Of a stretch of 64,000 nucleotides of DNA, positions 22,813 to 33,327 are shown piece after piece. The position numbers and the translations under genes are program-made. Each line of letters opens with the position of its first letter. Within the stretch, counting starts at the first letter, position 1. Source of the DNA: Choristoneura fumiferana (lineage: Eukaryota > Arthropoda > Insecta > Lepidoptera > Tortricidae). Under the pieces are notes generated by a model. That model ran no database searches. It saw only the letters and a program-made list of their open reading frames with translations, and was not told where the DNA came from. Where the stretch lies: positions 6,527,971 through 6,591,970 of the forward strand of contig NC_133491.1 of assembly GCF_025370935.1 (NCBI RefSeq), in the 5' to 3' direction.

Positions 22813-24626
22813 GATAGACTAAGAAGTAGTTAATATACAATTTAACGCCCGAATTGGTCTATCACACTTATGTCAATATTTAAAATTTAAAATAAAATTT
22901 TATTAGTCTTTATAATTGAAATGTGTTTTGTGTGGTGTGTTTTTAACCAAGCTAAGACTATCACTATTTCTAGCCTACATTTGAACCAGTGTTGAAACTC
23001 ACAGATATGAACACAGTTACAATCCAGTCAGAATGTCTAAGACTCTGCGAAAGATCTTGGTTGTGAGGCAAGATAACTCTAGTAGTAAATCGTATCTCAG
23101 CTTCTAATAAAAGCATGATAGCAAGGTCTAACTATCAAGTCCTAGTAGAACTACGATTCTCTCCTTAAGCCCAGGCATTCCTTTCGATTATTCACTTACC
23201 AGAAGGTCAAAATGCCCAATCCATTTGCCTCCCAGTCCAGACTTAGCCTTCAATAATGACTTCCTAGTCTTGGAGCATGTGTAGTGTAAATTTTTAGTTC
23301 TGTCCACTAGTAGAGTACTAAAATCCTTGAACGCAGTCTACAAAACTGATTTTGCCTACTGGCCTATCCTAACACCTCTATCAAGAATTCTAGTTGTAAG
23401 TGTAATGTGTTCAATTATAACTACCAATAAATGATCCGATTATACTACAGAATTGTTAATTATTCAAGACCCTCATTTCCTTAAATATAATACACTCTCT
23501 TTTCAGAACCCCTCTCGTTGTTCTAGCATATAATTTCACACAACATTTCCATCACCACTCTTTCATTTTTTTTTGTTTCATTATTGCTCGCTGTCTTGAA
23601 CAATCAATAACCCCAATTAGTTTAACCAGACTTCTTTTGTTTTACTCTCAAAATTATTTCTTAACCCCTTTTTTTTTCAATGATAGTTCCCATCAACATT
23701 ATTTTTTCTACCCTATCCTAATCATAAATATCCTTCCCATTTATCACCTTTTCCTACGTGTTTGTTTTTTTTTTTCCCAGGTACTTAAGCCTAATATATA
23801 CATATCATAAAATCTACTCTTACTGTCTACATATTAACTACCAAACGCTTATAATATAATTTGCTAAAATTTCTAATACTACTGTAAATATTCTATCTAC
23901 TCTTAATTTAGGTCATCAATTTAGATACCATAATAATTCTATTTCTACACTCTTAACTCAGCTCTAAAACATTAATTTGGCACAAAACCAAACCAAATTT
24001 ACTTTTGCGTTTCGCTTTACCCCTTTTTAATATCAAAATGCGTTTATTAAACCACCTATCATTATAGTATCTAACTATCTAACTTGTTTGACAACTCGGC
24101 ATTAACTTATACTTATAATATACTTCCTCTCCTTTTCCCCTCTTTTTTGAAACTTTAACTTAGCATCCTTTACTCAATTTAAATTTATAAACTTAAGACC
24201 CTTTAAGATTCATTTCCGAACTGCAATCTATATATTTTTTGTGAACTAACCATTACTCTTACTGTTAGCTACCGACCGTACGTCCGTTTGAGTCACCTCA
24301 AAACACGCAAATTCCGTTATAATTTTCCTACAATGTGACTAACTTTTCTTCCCTACGGCAACCTCTCAAATCAAATGTCAAATCCTCCTGTCAAAGCAAA
24401 TCGTATCGTATATTGCCGTTTCAATAGACGCATTTTTAATTACATTAACGCTATGTTATTAAATTTAATTTTAAATTTGTACACTAATTATTAAGAAGCT
24501 AATCTGCGCGCGTAGCATCAAACTCTTCCTACTATCTCAACTTTAGATGCTTACTTTGGATACTTTGGTAACTAACTAAGTGAAACGCTGCGTGGTTCAA
24601 TCGTTTGCAAGAGGAAAAGAATTATA

Positions 24627-25015
24627 ATGTCTGTCACCAGATCCGATAAATTGTTGCTGAAATTTCCTTGTCTCTATGATCGCTGTCATGTCTCTTTATC
24701 TGTGAAATTGGGATCGTCGCGAAGAACGAAACCCAAGGTTCTGCTGTCCCACTAATGTACTTAATTGAAATCTCTACTGTACCCCTCATCTTGTCTGACA
24801 TCAACCGAAAAGCCGGAGCTTACAATCGCAAGGTGAATATCGTAATTTTTTTCTTATGTTTCTACCAATCTAAAATGTTGTTATTGTCCTAACCAAAATG
24901 TCAATGCTAACCGTCTACATTTTCTTTCAGATTCAACACAATAACGACATGGCCCACAACTCTGTAATAACTTTGGCGAATGACCACTCCGAGGAAAATA
25001 AACTTCTATTCTTTT
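24627..25015 (+). other. Exon-like stretch inside the internal region
   Basis: On the plus strand there is an ATG frame of 42 codons (24627-24755). A donor-like CGCAAG|GTGAAT follows at 24832/24833, an acceptor-like TTTTCTTTCAG|ATT at 24930/24931, and an AATAAA at 24997-25002. Together they mimic a small two-exon gene with a 98 bp intron. The reading frame matches nothing I know, and the strand is opposite to the LTR element. It may be captured host DNA or chance. Confidence 0.2.
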
Positions 25016-26127
25016 AAACTTATATACAACTGGCGCTTACTCCCTTTTCCTTCCAACATTGTATAACATTTGTTCTAGTTAATGTAAATGCTGCAACATA
25101 AGGTTACACTATAATTTACTAGCTTTTAAGTTTAATTTTCTCTGCTTACAATTTTTTTATTACTCAGTTAATAAATAATATTTAATATAGACCTGTAATC
25201 TAAGCTAATTTTATGTTAAATTAATTTTTCATTTCTATTTGTATGTGTTTTAAGGGTGATTTTACTTTCAGAATTCCATACCGCCTCCCTCTATCGTTTC
25301 CCCTATTTTCATACCCACCGTTACTTCATCAACCACTCACAACACCGCATAATTTTATCTTAATTACCCTACTTGTCTTAATGTAGTTAATTAAATTTAT
25401 TTTAAACACTACTAGCATAATAACCAACAATTAACAAAAGCTAATCTAATTTAAATTTATCCACTAATTAATAAGCATTGTACAGGTGGTTTAACTGAAA
25501 TGTCAACCTGTATTCTAATTAATCTCTATTTTTATTCTTTTATTTTAATTAATTTCAACCAGATACAACTTATTTTATATAATTCAATGTGTTTAATAAC
25601 TGGTGGCAGCCTTATTGGTTAATGAAAATAGTAACTATGTTTAGGTTTAAAATAATGTACCGTTTGATCCCAAATAAATATTAAAACATAACTAAATAAC
25701 TCTTATCTTGTGTGTCTCAGAATCTACTTCAACCATTTTCTTTTTTTTCTTTCTAATAGGTTTCACTGGTAGTACCTAGACTAATGTACTGCATAAAATT
25801 TTCCCCTCATCTCGTTGGTATTGGGTTCTACTAGAACATACATTTTTATAGGGATTAGTAGCTTTTACATATAACCCTTTATTTATACTATTTATACTTA
25901 TGCTTCAAATTTCTTTACATACTAATTTCTACATATTGATTTCTCTTATAAGTTGTACATCTACCTTTCTATTCATTCCTGTCACTACTATTAACGTTTC
26001 CCCTGTTTCCCATGTCATAAAAAATATGAAATGTCATTTTTCTATTCTACATATCTCTTAAGCATGTTGTTTATCCTTTTATAATGACTTATTTCCCCCT
26101 GTTTAAGCATTTCTAATATGATTTAAG

Positions 26128-26795
26128 AATAAGAATAAGAGTATTTATTTGCGAAAAAGTAGCAGTAAATACAGTTGGAGAAGCATTTTTGAGTGCATAC
26201 ATTTTACTTAAACAAGCATGCAAATTTTTCTTATAAACTATTGATTTGTACCATATTAAATAACATTAAAATACTATATTATGTCAAACTCAGAAGATGA
26301 AATTGAAAGTTATTCGCTTATTGGATCAAAATAATTATTAATGCCATAATAACACTTATCTCAAATTTTACGTAATTCATATTTATACTCAGGCATGTCA
26401 AAGTTCCTTATTTCTATGGGTAGATTATTATATACTTTTACCATCATACATAAAGCATTTTTTGTAAAACAAGCTGTTTTCGACAGCGAAGGATATCAAA
26501 GAAGAGTACCGCGGCTATTTGTAAATCAATATGTAATCATGAAATATTTTATAAGTATTTTAACAATTCTTTATTTACCCCAGAATCTGTATATAATATC
26601 TCAGGTAGCTTTATCTTTTCCCCCTATCATAAATCTCTCTCAGATATAAATATCTAAATGCTCCTCTCATCCACTCAAAGGTTGACTGGTAGAGGATAAG
26701 TCCGCCTTTCTACATATAGTTATCTCATCGGTTGTCAATTGTGTTTGTTTACTTATTTTGTACTATAAAGAGTTTACATACATACATACATATCT
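26128..26795. mobile_element. LINE scraps nested in the internal region
   Basis: At 26680-26793 the plus strand reads GGTTGACTGGTAGAGGATAA, then GTCCGCCTTTCTACATATAG, later TACTATAAAGAGTTTACATA and a (CATA)n tail. This is a diverged form of the CR1-like LINE 3' end seen at 46684 and, on the other strand, at 61935. The stretch from 26128 (AAGAATAAGAATAAGAGTAT) may be the end of another non-LTR element. The 84-codon frame at 26395-26649 lies between them and is not recognisable. Confidence 0.5.
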
Positions 26796-27719
26796 TGATA
26801 ATACATCTGTTACTATGTTTTCCTATTATGTATATATAATTGAATTGTTCTAAATAATTTATCCACCTAGTCACTCTAACATTATATAATCTCTAATTCT
26901 AGACAAATATTAGCGCCTTATGGTCTATTAAAATTATCACTTTAGCTCCACGTAAATATGTCTCGAACTTAGCCAATCAACTTATTACTAAGAAAACTTA
27001 TTCGGTCACGGTCCAGTTGAGTTGCGAACCCCTGAATCCTCTACTGTGGTTAATTTTATTTTCTGGTTCAGGTGCATGAAATTTAACTAACTATTTTCCC
27101 CTCTCTAATACAATCCACATTCCTCTATTATTTATTTTCCATTGACCTCTTTTATACTACAAATAATAAAATTTTGTACTTTAACTACAGTGCCTTACTT
27201 TATTTTATTTTTATTTACACAGCTGTTCTTGTTAAAATATTTTATTTCTAAATTTTAATTCATCTCCCCCATTATTCATAAAATTCTTTACGTTAATAAT
27301 TACATCCCAATTTAACCGCTTAATAACTGATTTTGAATAAATTTAAACCTTAACGATAACAGTCTAACTTCTATTTTATGTGGTTTGATTTTTCTTTAAT
27401 ACGTTTTATATTTCAAATTTGTTTCTCATATCGCCCTAATTTTAATATAAAGTACACCTAAATTTTCCGCTTCCAAGTCGCCACGTTTCGTATCTATGGA
27501 CGTGAACCCTTTACCTTGCTTACGCGTAATTTAAAAATAAATACTCGTACCGCCCTTCGCTATCTGTCACCGCGCAGCTGCCAACGTCAACACTATAATT
27601 CTATCGTCAAAGAAAGATTCTAACCTCAATTTACTATGAACTTACGCTTGTCTTTATTACACTAAAAGTATTTAAAGATAACTAAAACTTTCCGTATCCG
27701 CGAGTTTATAATTTAACAG

Positions 27720-28420
27720 GTGAGTGCCGCCGACATAACTTACGTTCTATGATCTAACTGTAACTATTGATTTGACCTCAAGTTTCGACAATAACTAACT
27801 ATTGTTTTAAACGGTATTAACAGTGCTCGCGTTTTAAATACGTCCAAGTGTTAACTGTGTAATAATAATGCCTTTTATCTTTCAGATAAAACCTCACCCA
27901 GTGTATCTCAAATGTAAAATGTCTAAAGCTCACTCGGATCGCTCTTATAATGAAATTTAAATTTACTGAGCTCATTCAATGAAGCCAGACCCCACAACAG
28001 CCCATTGTTGTTGACATTGAATGGTATGTACTAACTTTCTTAACCTCACTATGTCATAATCTTATAAAATTTCAACTGTTAAGTTATTTCTTTATTGTTA
28101 TTACATTTCAAGCGACATTTAAACTCCAAATGTTTGTGTAAGCTAAAACCCAATTAAAATTCATTCTACTCTAATTTCAAACTACTCTTTCTGTTATTTA
28201 TTTCTTTCTTTTATTTACAGAAAGTGTGACAATCTAATGACAGATGGGCGCTGAACATCACTATATCACACATACTTGAGCATGGATTGAACTAGTGTCT
28301 ACCTCTCACGATTTGAACTTGTGTGCACTCCAGCTACATAATCAAGGAACTATTCTCACTCTAATTATACCGCTGTCCGCAGACATCTTCCTCTTAATAA
28401 AATAATTTAAACGCTTTTAG
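27720..28420 (+). other. Splice-signal cluster in the internal region
   Basis: Plus-strand signals in order: donor AACAG|GTGAGT at 27719/27720, acceptor TTTTATCTTTCAG at 27885, donor GAATG|GTATGT at 28023/28024, acceptor TTTTATTTACAG at 28220, and AATAAA at 28396-28401. The last acceptor and the AATAAA are also present in the second copy (acceptor at about 48868; AATAAA at about 49045). The exon-like segments have no long frame. A spliced noncoding transcript is possible but unproven. Confidence 0.25.
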
Positions 28421-28984
28421 GTGCTATGATTAATTTTTGGTGTATTGTTTCATTTCTTTACCTATAACCCTCTACTATTATCATTTCATTAATTACTCAA
28501 TCATTAATTTCATTAATTTGGTAAACTATTAATAACAATTGTCTCAACTTTCATATAACGACAAAGCAACCCTGTTAGTTATTTACTGATTTGTTTATAC
28601 CAACCATTTACAAGTAAAACTTAATGTAATAAATTGTAATTGACTTTCTCGCTTTCCCCTCATAAATTAAATTCTAAAGTAACAGATTTTTACTTTATGT
28701 TAATTTCTGATCTGTAAATCTATCATATATTACTGTTTTGCTTAGATCAACTTCTATTATCTGCGCTCTACTTTCTAGGCATTGTGATTAAAAATACTAT
28801 TTTACTCATAACTAATCTGACTAAAGCAAAATTCTCAAACTAATCCTGAGTAATTAATACATACTTCATTTCCCCTATTACTTAAGAATGTCTGGCAACC
28901 GAGCTTTACTTGGGCTTAAACTAAAATATTGCTATCTCTCTCTAACTTTTGATGTATGAAATGTCGTTTGACCGGTATTTTTTT

Positions 28985-29175
28985 CATATCTAAAATGGCG
29001 TCTTGTTTCACGTCTACGCATGCGCATGTGTGAAGTCTGGCCCTATACCACGAAAGTGCAAAACTCGAACTTCGCATGTTGCCGTCCCGCCGACGCTTAA
29101 GTCATTTAATATGCGAGTAAAAGAGACGATGCGATACGAACTTCGATTTTCGAGTTACGCAGTAGCCCTGCAGTT
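28985..29175 (-). repeat. Copy of the 'GGGCTAC' interspersed repeat
   Basis: GAGTAAAAGAGACGATGCGA, then TACGAACTTCGATTTTCGAG and GTAGCCCTGCAG, are the reverse complement of the repeat at the window's right end. The copy at about 49640-49815 sits at the same position in the second internal region, so this insertion predates the spread of the large element. Confidence 0.55.
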
Positions 29176-29596
29176 CTAATTTCTAACTGTCAACTCGCAA
29201 CAAAAGCAAACGCTACTTTTATATGAGTTTTTAATCCGCTTAGCTCTCAAATCTGATATTACTAAACTGTCTACGCTACTTCTAATGAAACAGATGACTA
29301 TTCATTACTAAGGCCGAAGAAAACAGTGCATCGATTACTCCTACATCACGCCTATAGATATTGTGATCATTGCAGCTTTTAACTAAGGGTGGACCCTCGT
29401 CTTACTTCTGTGAATGTTCGTCAATCAAGAATAAACTATCTTAGTGTTTTTAGTGAAGTGAATTAAAAATAGGAAGTGCTTACGACCGTCTTCATTTCGA
29501 CAAGAAGTTCTTTATGTTGTGACCCGCTAAATTTATTAAATTATTAAACTATTCTCAAGTTATTCCTATCTCCATACTGCTATTACACTGATTATA

Positions 29597-29690
29597 ATCA
29601 TCATCATCATCACCCCAGCCTATGCATATCCTACTACTAAGCATACAGGTCTCCTCTCAGAATGGGAGAGCTGATTCTCTATACTATCAC
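29597..29690 (-). mobile_element. LINE 3' end with (TCA)n tail
   Basis: AATCATCATCATCATCACCC, then CAGCCTATGCATATCC, then ACAGGTCTCCTCTCAGAATG. This is a common lepidopteran LINE 3' end read backwards. The same piece occurs at 50238-50330 in the sister copy. Confidence 0.55.
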
Positions 29691-30031
29691 AACTTTAATT
29701 CAAATTAATCTCAAACTCCATTTCACGAACAGCAAATTGTGGCAGTCTAAAAGAACAACCACTGTTTTGGAAAACGTTACTGATTTTATGCTATATTACC
29801 TATCTTTTACTTACTACAATCTATATCTAAATTAATTCTTAACCTCAAATCTTTTTATTTACAACACTTGTTATTATTTTTATCTATGTTATTAATTAAA
29901 TACTCATTTTGGTCATGATTTTCTTTCTACTTTTGTTTGTATTCTAGCTCACAGCTTTGCAAACTGTAAACAGACTATGATTAAACTAACACCAAACTCT
30001 AAATTACTTAAGTAAATTAAATTAAGTTCTT

Positions 30032-30049
30032 CCTGGTCATGGCATACCA
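30032..30049 (-). other. Candidate primer-binding site
   Basis: On the minus strand TGGTATGCCATGACCAGG starts three bases beyond the ATTACA end of the 5' LTR block. TGG at this offset is what a tRNA-primed element would show. The identical 18 bases occur at 50682-50699. I could not match it to a known tRNA 3' end. Confidence 0.35.
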
Positions 30050-30349
30050 TATTGTAATAAGCCCTTTGATGTACTCTATATGTAGATTTTAAAACCTAAC
30101 TTAACTACCCCTTCTTAACCTACTTAATACTACACTTAACTTGTGGTAACGCTATGGTGATTTAACTTAAATTAATTTATGGCCTTGTGATCGTGAATCG
30201 TCTAGTGGATAGGAAACTACCTTATGCCCAGCAATAACCTAAGTGCTTTTATTTGAGAACTAGCTGGCCCCGCAAACTTCGTTCTGCCTTAAAATCAATT
30301 TATATTGTGTTACCTTATTAGCCATGTACTTTTTTTTATAGTGAGGAAT

Positions 30350-32512
30350 CAATGCGAGCACGCAAGCGAGGGAGCAAGCATGCATGCAAGCCAGTATGCA
30401 AGTAACCATGCACGCAAGCGAGCATGCAAGCAAGCATGCAACCAAGTATGCAAGCAAGTATGTATGCAAGTAACAATGCATGCAAGCGAGCACGCAAGGA
30501 AGCATGTATTCAAGCAAGCATGCAAGCAAGCATGCAAGCAAGCATGCAAGCAAGCATGCAAGCAAGCATGCAAGCAAGCATGCAAGCAAACATGCAAGCA
30601 AGCATGCATGCAAGCATGCAAGCAAGCATGCAAGCAAGCATGCAAGCAAACATGCAAGCAAGCATGCAAGCAAGCATGCACGCTAGCGAACATGGAGGCA
30701 TGTTACCAAGCATGCATGCAAGCAAGCTTGGAAGCAGGCATGCAAGCTTGGAAGCAGGCATGCAAGCTTGGAAGCAGGCATGCAAGCATGCAAGCAAGCA
30801 TGCAAGAAAGCATGCACGCTAGCGAACATGGAAGCATGTAACCAAGCATGCATGCAAGCAAGCATGCAAGCAAGCATGCACGCTAGCGAACATGGAAGCA
30901 TGTAACCAATCATGCAAGCAGGCATGCAAGAATTCAAGCAAGCATGCAAGCAAGCATGCACGCTAGCGAACATGGAGGAATGTTACCAAGCATGCAAGCA
31001 TGCAAGCAAGCATGCGCGCTAGCGAACATGGAGGCATGTTACCAAGCATGCATGCAAGCAAGCTTGGAAGCAGGCATGCAAGCTTGAAGCGGGCATGCAA
31101 GCATGCAAGCAAGCATGCAAGAAAGCATACACGCTAGCGAACATGGAAGCATGTAACCAAGCATGCATGCAAGCAAGCATGCACGCTAGCGAACATGGAA
31201 GCATGTAACCAAGCATGCATGCAAGCAAGCATGCAAGCAAGCATGCACGCTAGCGAACATGGAAGCATGTAACCAATCATGCACGCTAGCGAACATGGAG
31301 GCATGTTACCCAGCATGCATGCAAGCAAGCATGCAAGAAAGCATGCACGCTAGCAAACATGGAAGCATGTTACCAAGCATGCATGCAAGCATGCAAGCAA
31401 GCATGCAAGAAAGAATGCACGCTAGCGAACATGGAAGCATGTAACCAAGCATGCATGCAAGCAAGCATGCACGCTAGCGAACATGGAAGCATGTAACCAA
31501 GCATGCATGCAAGCAAGCATGCACGCTAGCGAACATGGAAGCATGTAACCAATCATGCACGCTAGCGAACATGGAGGCATGTTACCCAGCATGCATGCAA
31601 GCAAGCATGCAAGAAAGCATGCACGCTAGATAACATGGAAGCATGTAACCAAGCATGCAAGCAGGCATGCAAGAATGCAAGCAAGCATGCAAGCAAGCTT
31701 GGAAGCAGGCATGCAAGCTTGGAAGCAGGCATGCAAGCATGCAAGCAAGCATGCAAGAAAGCATGCACGCTAGCGAATACGGAAGCATGTAACCAAGCAT
31801 GCATGCAAGCAAGCATGCACGCTAGCGAACATGGAAGCATGTAACCAATCATGCAAGCAGGCATGCAAGAATGCAAGCAAGCATGCAAGCAAGCATGCAC
31901 GCTAGCGAACATGGAGGCATGTTACCAAGCATGCATGCAAGCAAGCTTGGAAGCAGGCATGCAAGCATGCAAGCAAGCATGCAAGAAAGAATGCACGCTA
32001 GCGAACATGGAAGCATGTAACCAAGCATGCATGCAAGCAAGCATGCACGCTAGCGAACATGGAAGCATGTAACCAAGCATGCATGCAAGCAAGCATGCAC
32101 GCTAGCGAACATGGAAGCATGTAACCAATCATGCAAGCAGGCATGCAAGAATGCAAGCAAGCATGCAAGCAAGCATGCACGCTAGCGAACATGGAGGCAT
32201 GTTACCAAGCATGCATGCAAGCAAGCATGCAAGAAAGCATGCACGCTAGCGAACATGGAAGCATGTAACCAAGCATGCAAGCAGGCATGCAAGAATGCAA
32301 GCAAGCATGCACGCTAGCGAACATGGAAGCGTGTAACAAAGCTTGCATGCTAGCAAGCATGCAAGCCAGCATGCAAGAAAGCAAGCCAGCGAGTATGCAA
32401 GCAAGCAAGCAAGCATGCAAGCTGGCATGCAAGCAAGCATGCAAGAAAGCAAGCAAGCGAGTATGCAAGCCAGCAAGCAAGCATGCAAGCGAGCATGGAA
32501 GCAAGCAAGTCT
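30350..32512. repeat. Satellite-like tandem array inside the Helitron
   Basis: About 2.16 kb built from GCAAGCAT and GCAAGCAAGCAT units. From about 30670 these are organised into a higher-order repeat whose shortest regular form is about 52 bp (GCACGCTAGCGAACATGGAA, then GCATGTAACC, then AAGCATGCATGCAAGCAAGC). About two dozen GCTAGCGAACATGG-type marks are visible. Longer variants insert GCAAGCTTGGAAGCAGGCAT blocks. The many GCATGC and GCTAGC palindromes allow folding. The 4- and 12-base unit lacks stop codons in most frames, which creates false Cys/Ala/Leu/His-rich open frames of up to 178 codons on both strands. Confidence 0.95.
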
Positions 32513-32689
32513 ACAGAAATCTAGGCTATCTAAATATAATGATGTAGAAAACTTATCTGTTATAATTAAATTCTGGTGATGATGCCGCATATGATGAAAT
32601 TATTAATTTTCACTACCTAATATATCAGAACAGATTTTTTTGGGTACTTTAAATATATATAATATATATATTAATTTCACCAATGGTAT

Positions 32690-33015
32690 TAATTTCACTT
32701 TGCCATTTGCGCAACACAATCCAGCGGCTTCATTTTTGTACTTCAATGCCTTACAATATGGGCAAACTGAGTTCATAGATCCAATAGCAACGCATTGGTA
32801 GGCAGGCACTGTAGTCAATTGTAACATTGTAATTGAAAGCAGCTCGATTGAAACTTACAACATTATTAGCTGCATTCAGCTCATTACGCTCTGCACTGGT
32901 TTGTGCTATCCGAATCCTTTCAATTTCATTTCGCTCTTGACGTTGCTGGGCTGTTCGATTACTCTGATAATTAGCTTTGTAGCATTTCGAGTTCTTCGAC
33001 CCAAATTGCTTCGGT
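32690..33015 (-). pseudogene. Helitron protein N-terminal remnant
   Basis: The minus-strand translation from about 33015 gives KNSKCYKANYQSNRTAQQRQ, then an E/R/N-rich stretch and NRAAFNYN. After a frameshift near 32800-32830 it continues IGSMNSVCPYCKALKYKNEA and AGLCCANGKVKL. The CxxC...ALK(F/Y)K(N/G)E...GLCC..GKVKL string is the N-terminal zinc-binding-like region of insect Helitron-like proteins. Downstream the frame degenerates before any Rep or helicase domain. It confirms the element's identity and strand but is not functional. Confidence 0.75.
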
Positions 33016-33135
33016 ATAAATAGATTAAATCAAAACACAAAATAAATCAACCAGTCAATGTAAATTGAGGAACGTAAACAAATTTGTTTTTAAATAATTT
33101 ATTGAATCAGGCGTTACTTTGCGGAGGTCCATATC

Positions 33136-33327
33136 AATGAACTAAAATAATTTCCTTGCTCACCCGCGACCTTACGATAGCTAAGCTTATGCAAAATATG
33201 CGTGTTCATGCAGTTCATCCACCTCCACACTGTAAGAACACACACAAATCACACAAACCCATCCATCACCACCACCACACTACACTCGTAAGGTCGCGGG
33301 TGAGCAAGTAAATTATTTTAGTTCATT
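33136..33327. mobile_element. Foldback repeat nested in the Helitron
   Basis: AATGAACTAAAATAATTT plus GCTCACCCGCGACCTTACGA on the left pairs with TCGTAAGGTCGCGGGTGAGC plus AAATTATTTTAGTTCATT on the right. Arms are about 42 bp and the unit is 192 bp. It may be a separate MITE insertion in the Helitron's 5' part. Confidence 0.7.

Larger units (their letters stand above)
22801..30052 (-). mobile_element. Noncoding internal region of the giant LTR element
   Basis: About 7.25 kb between the two LTR-like blocks. It is AT-rich, with no minus-strand frame of 60 residues or more and no recognisable gag, protease, reverse transcriptase or integrase. Its right-hand 1.9 kb (from about 28120) recurs at 48761-50702, joined in the same way to the third LTR block, so it is part of the element and not intervening host DNA. 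It carries older small repeats: a LINE end at 26680-26793, a GGGCTAC-type copy at about 28985-29175 and a (TCA)n LINE end at 29597-29690. The layout is that of a large retrotransposon derivative (LARD) that would depend on proteins from another element. Confidence 0.6.

Noticed and set aside
30350..32512. Regular repeats that might suggest a CRISPR-like array
   Set aside because: There are no unique spacers. The sequence between marks is itself made of the same short unit, and the host is a eukaryote.
30260..32590. Many long open frames on both strands (up to 178 codons) rich in Cys, Ala, Leu, His, Met
   Set aside because: They are by-products of a tandem array whose 4/12-base unit lacks stop codons. 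Frames overlap on opposite strands and end where the array changes phase.
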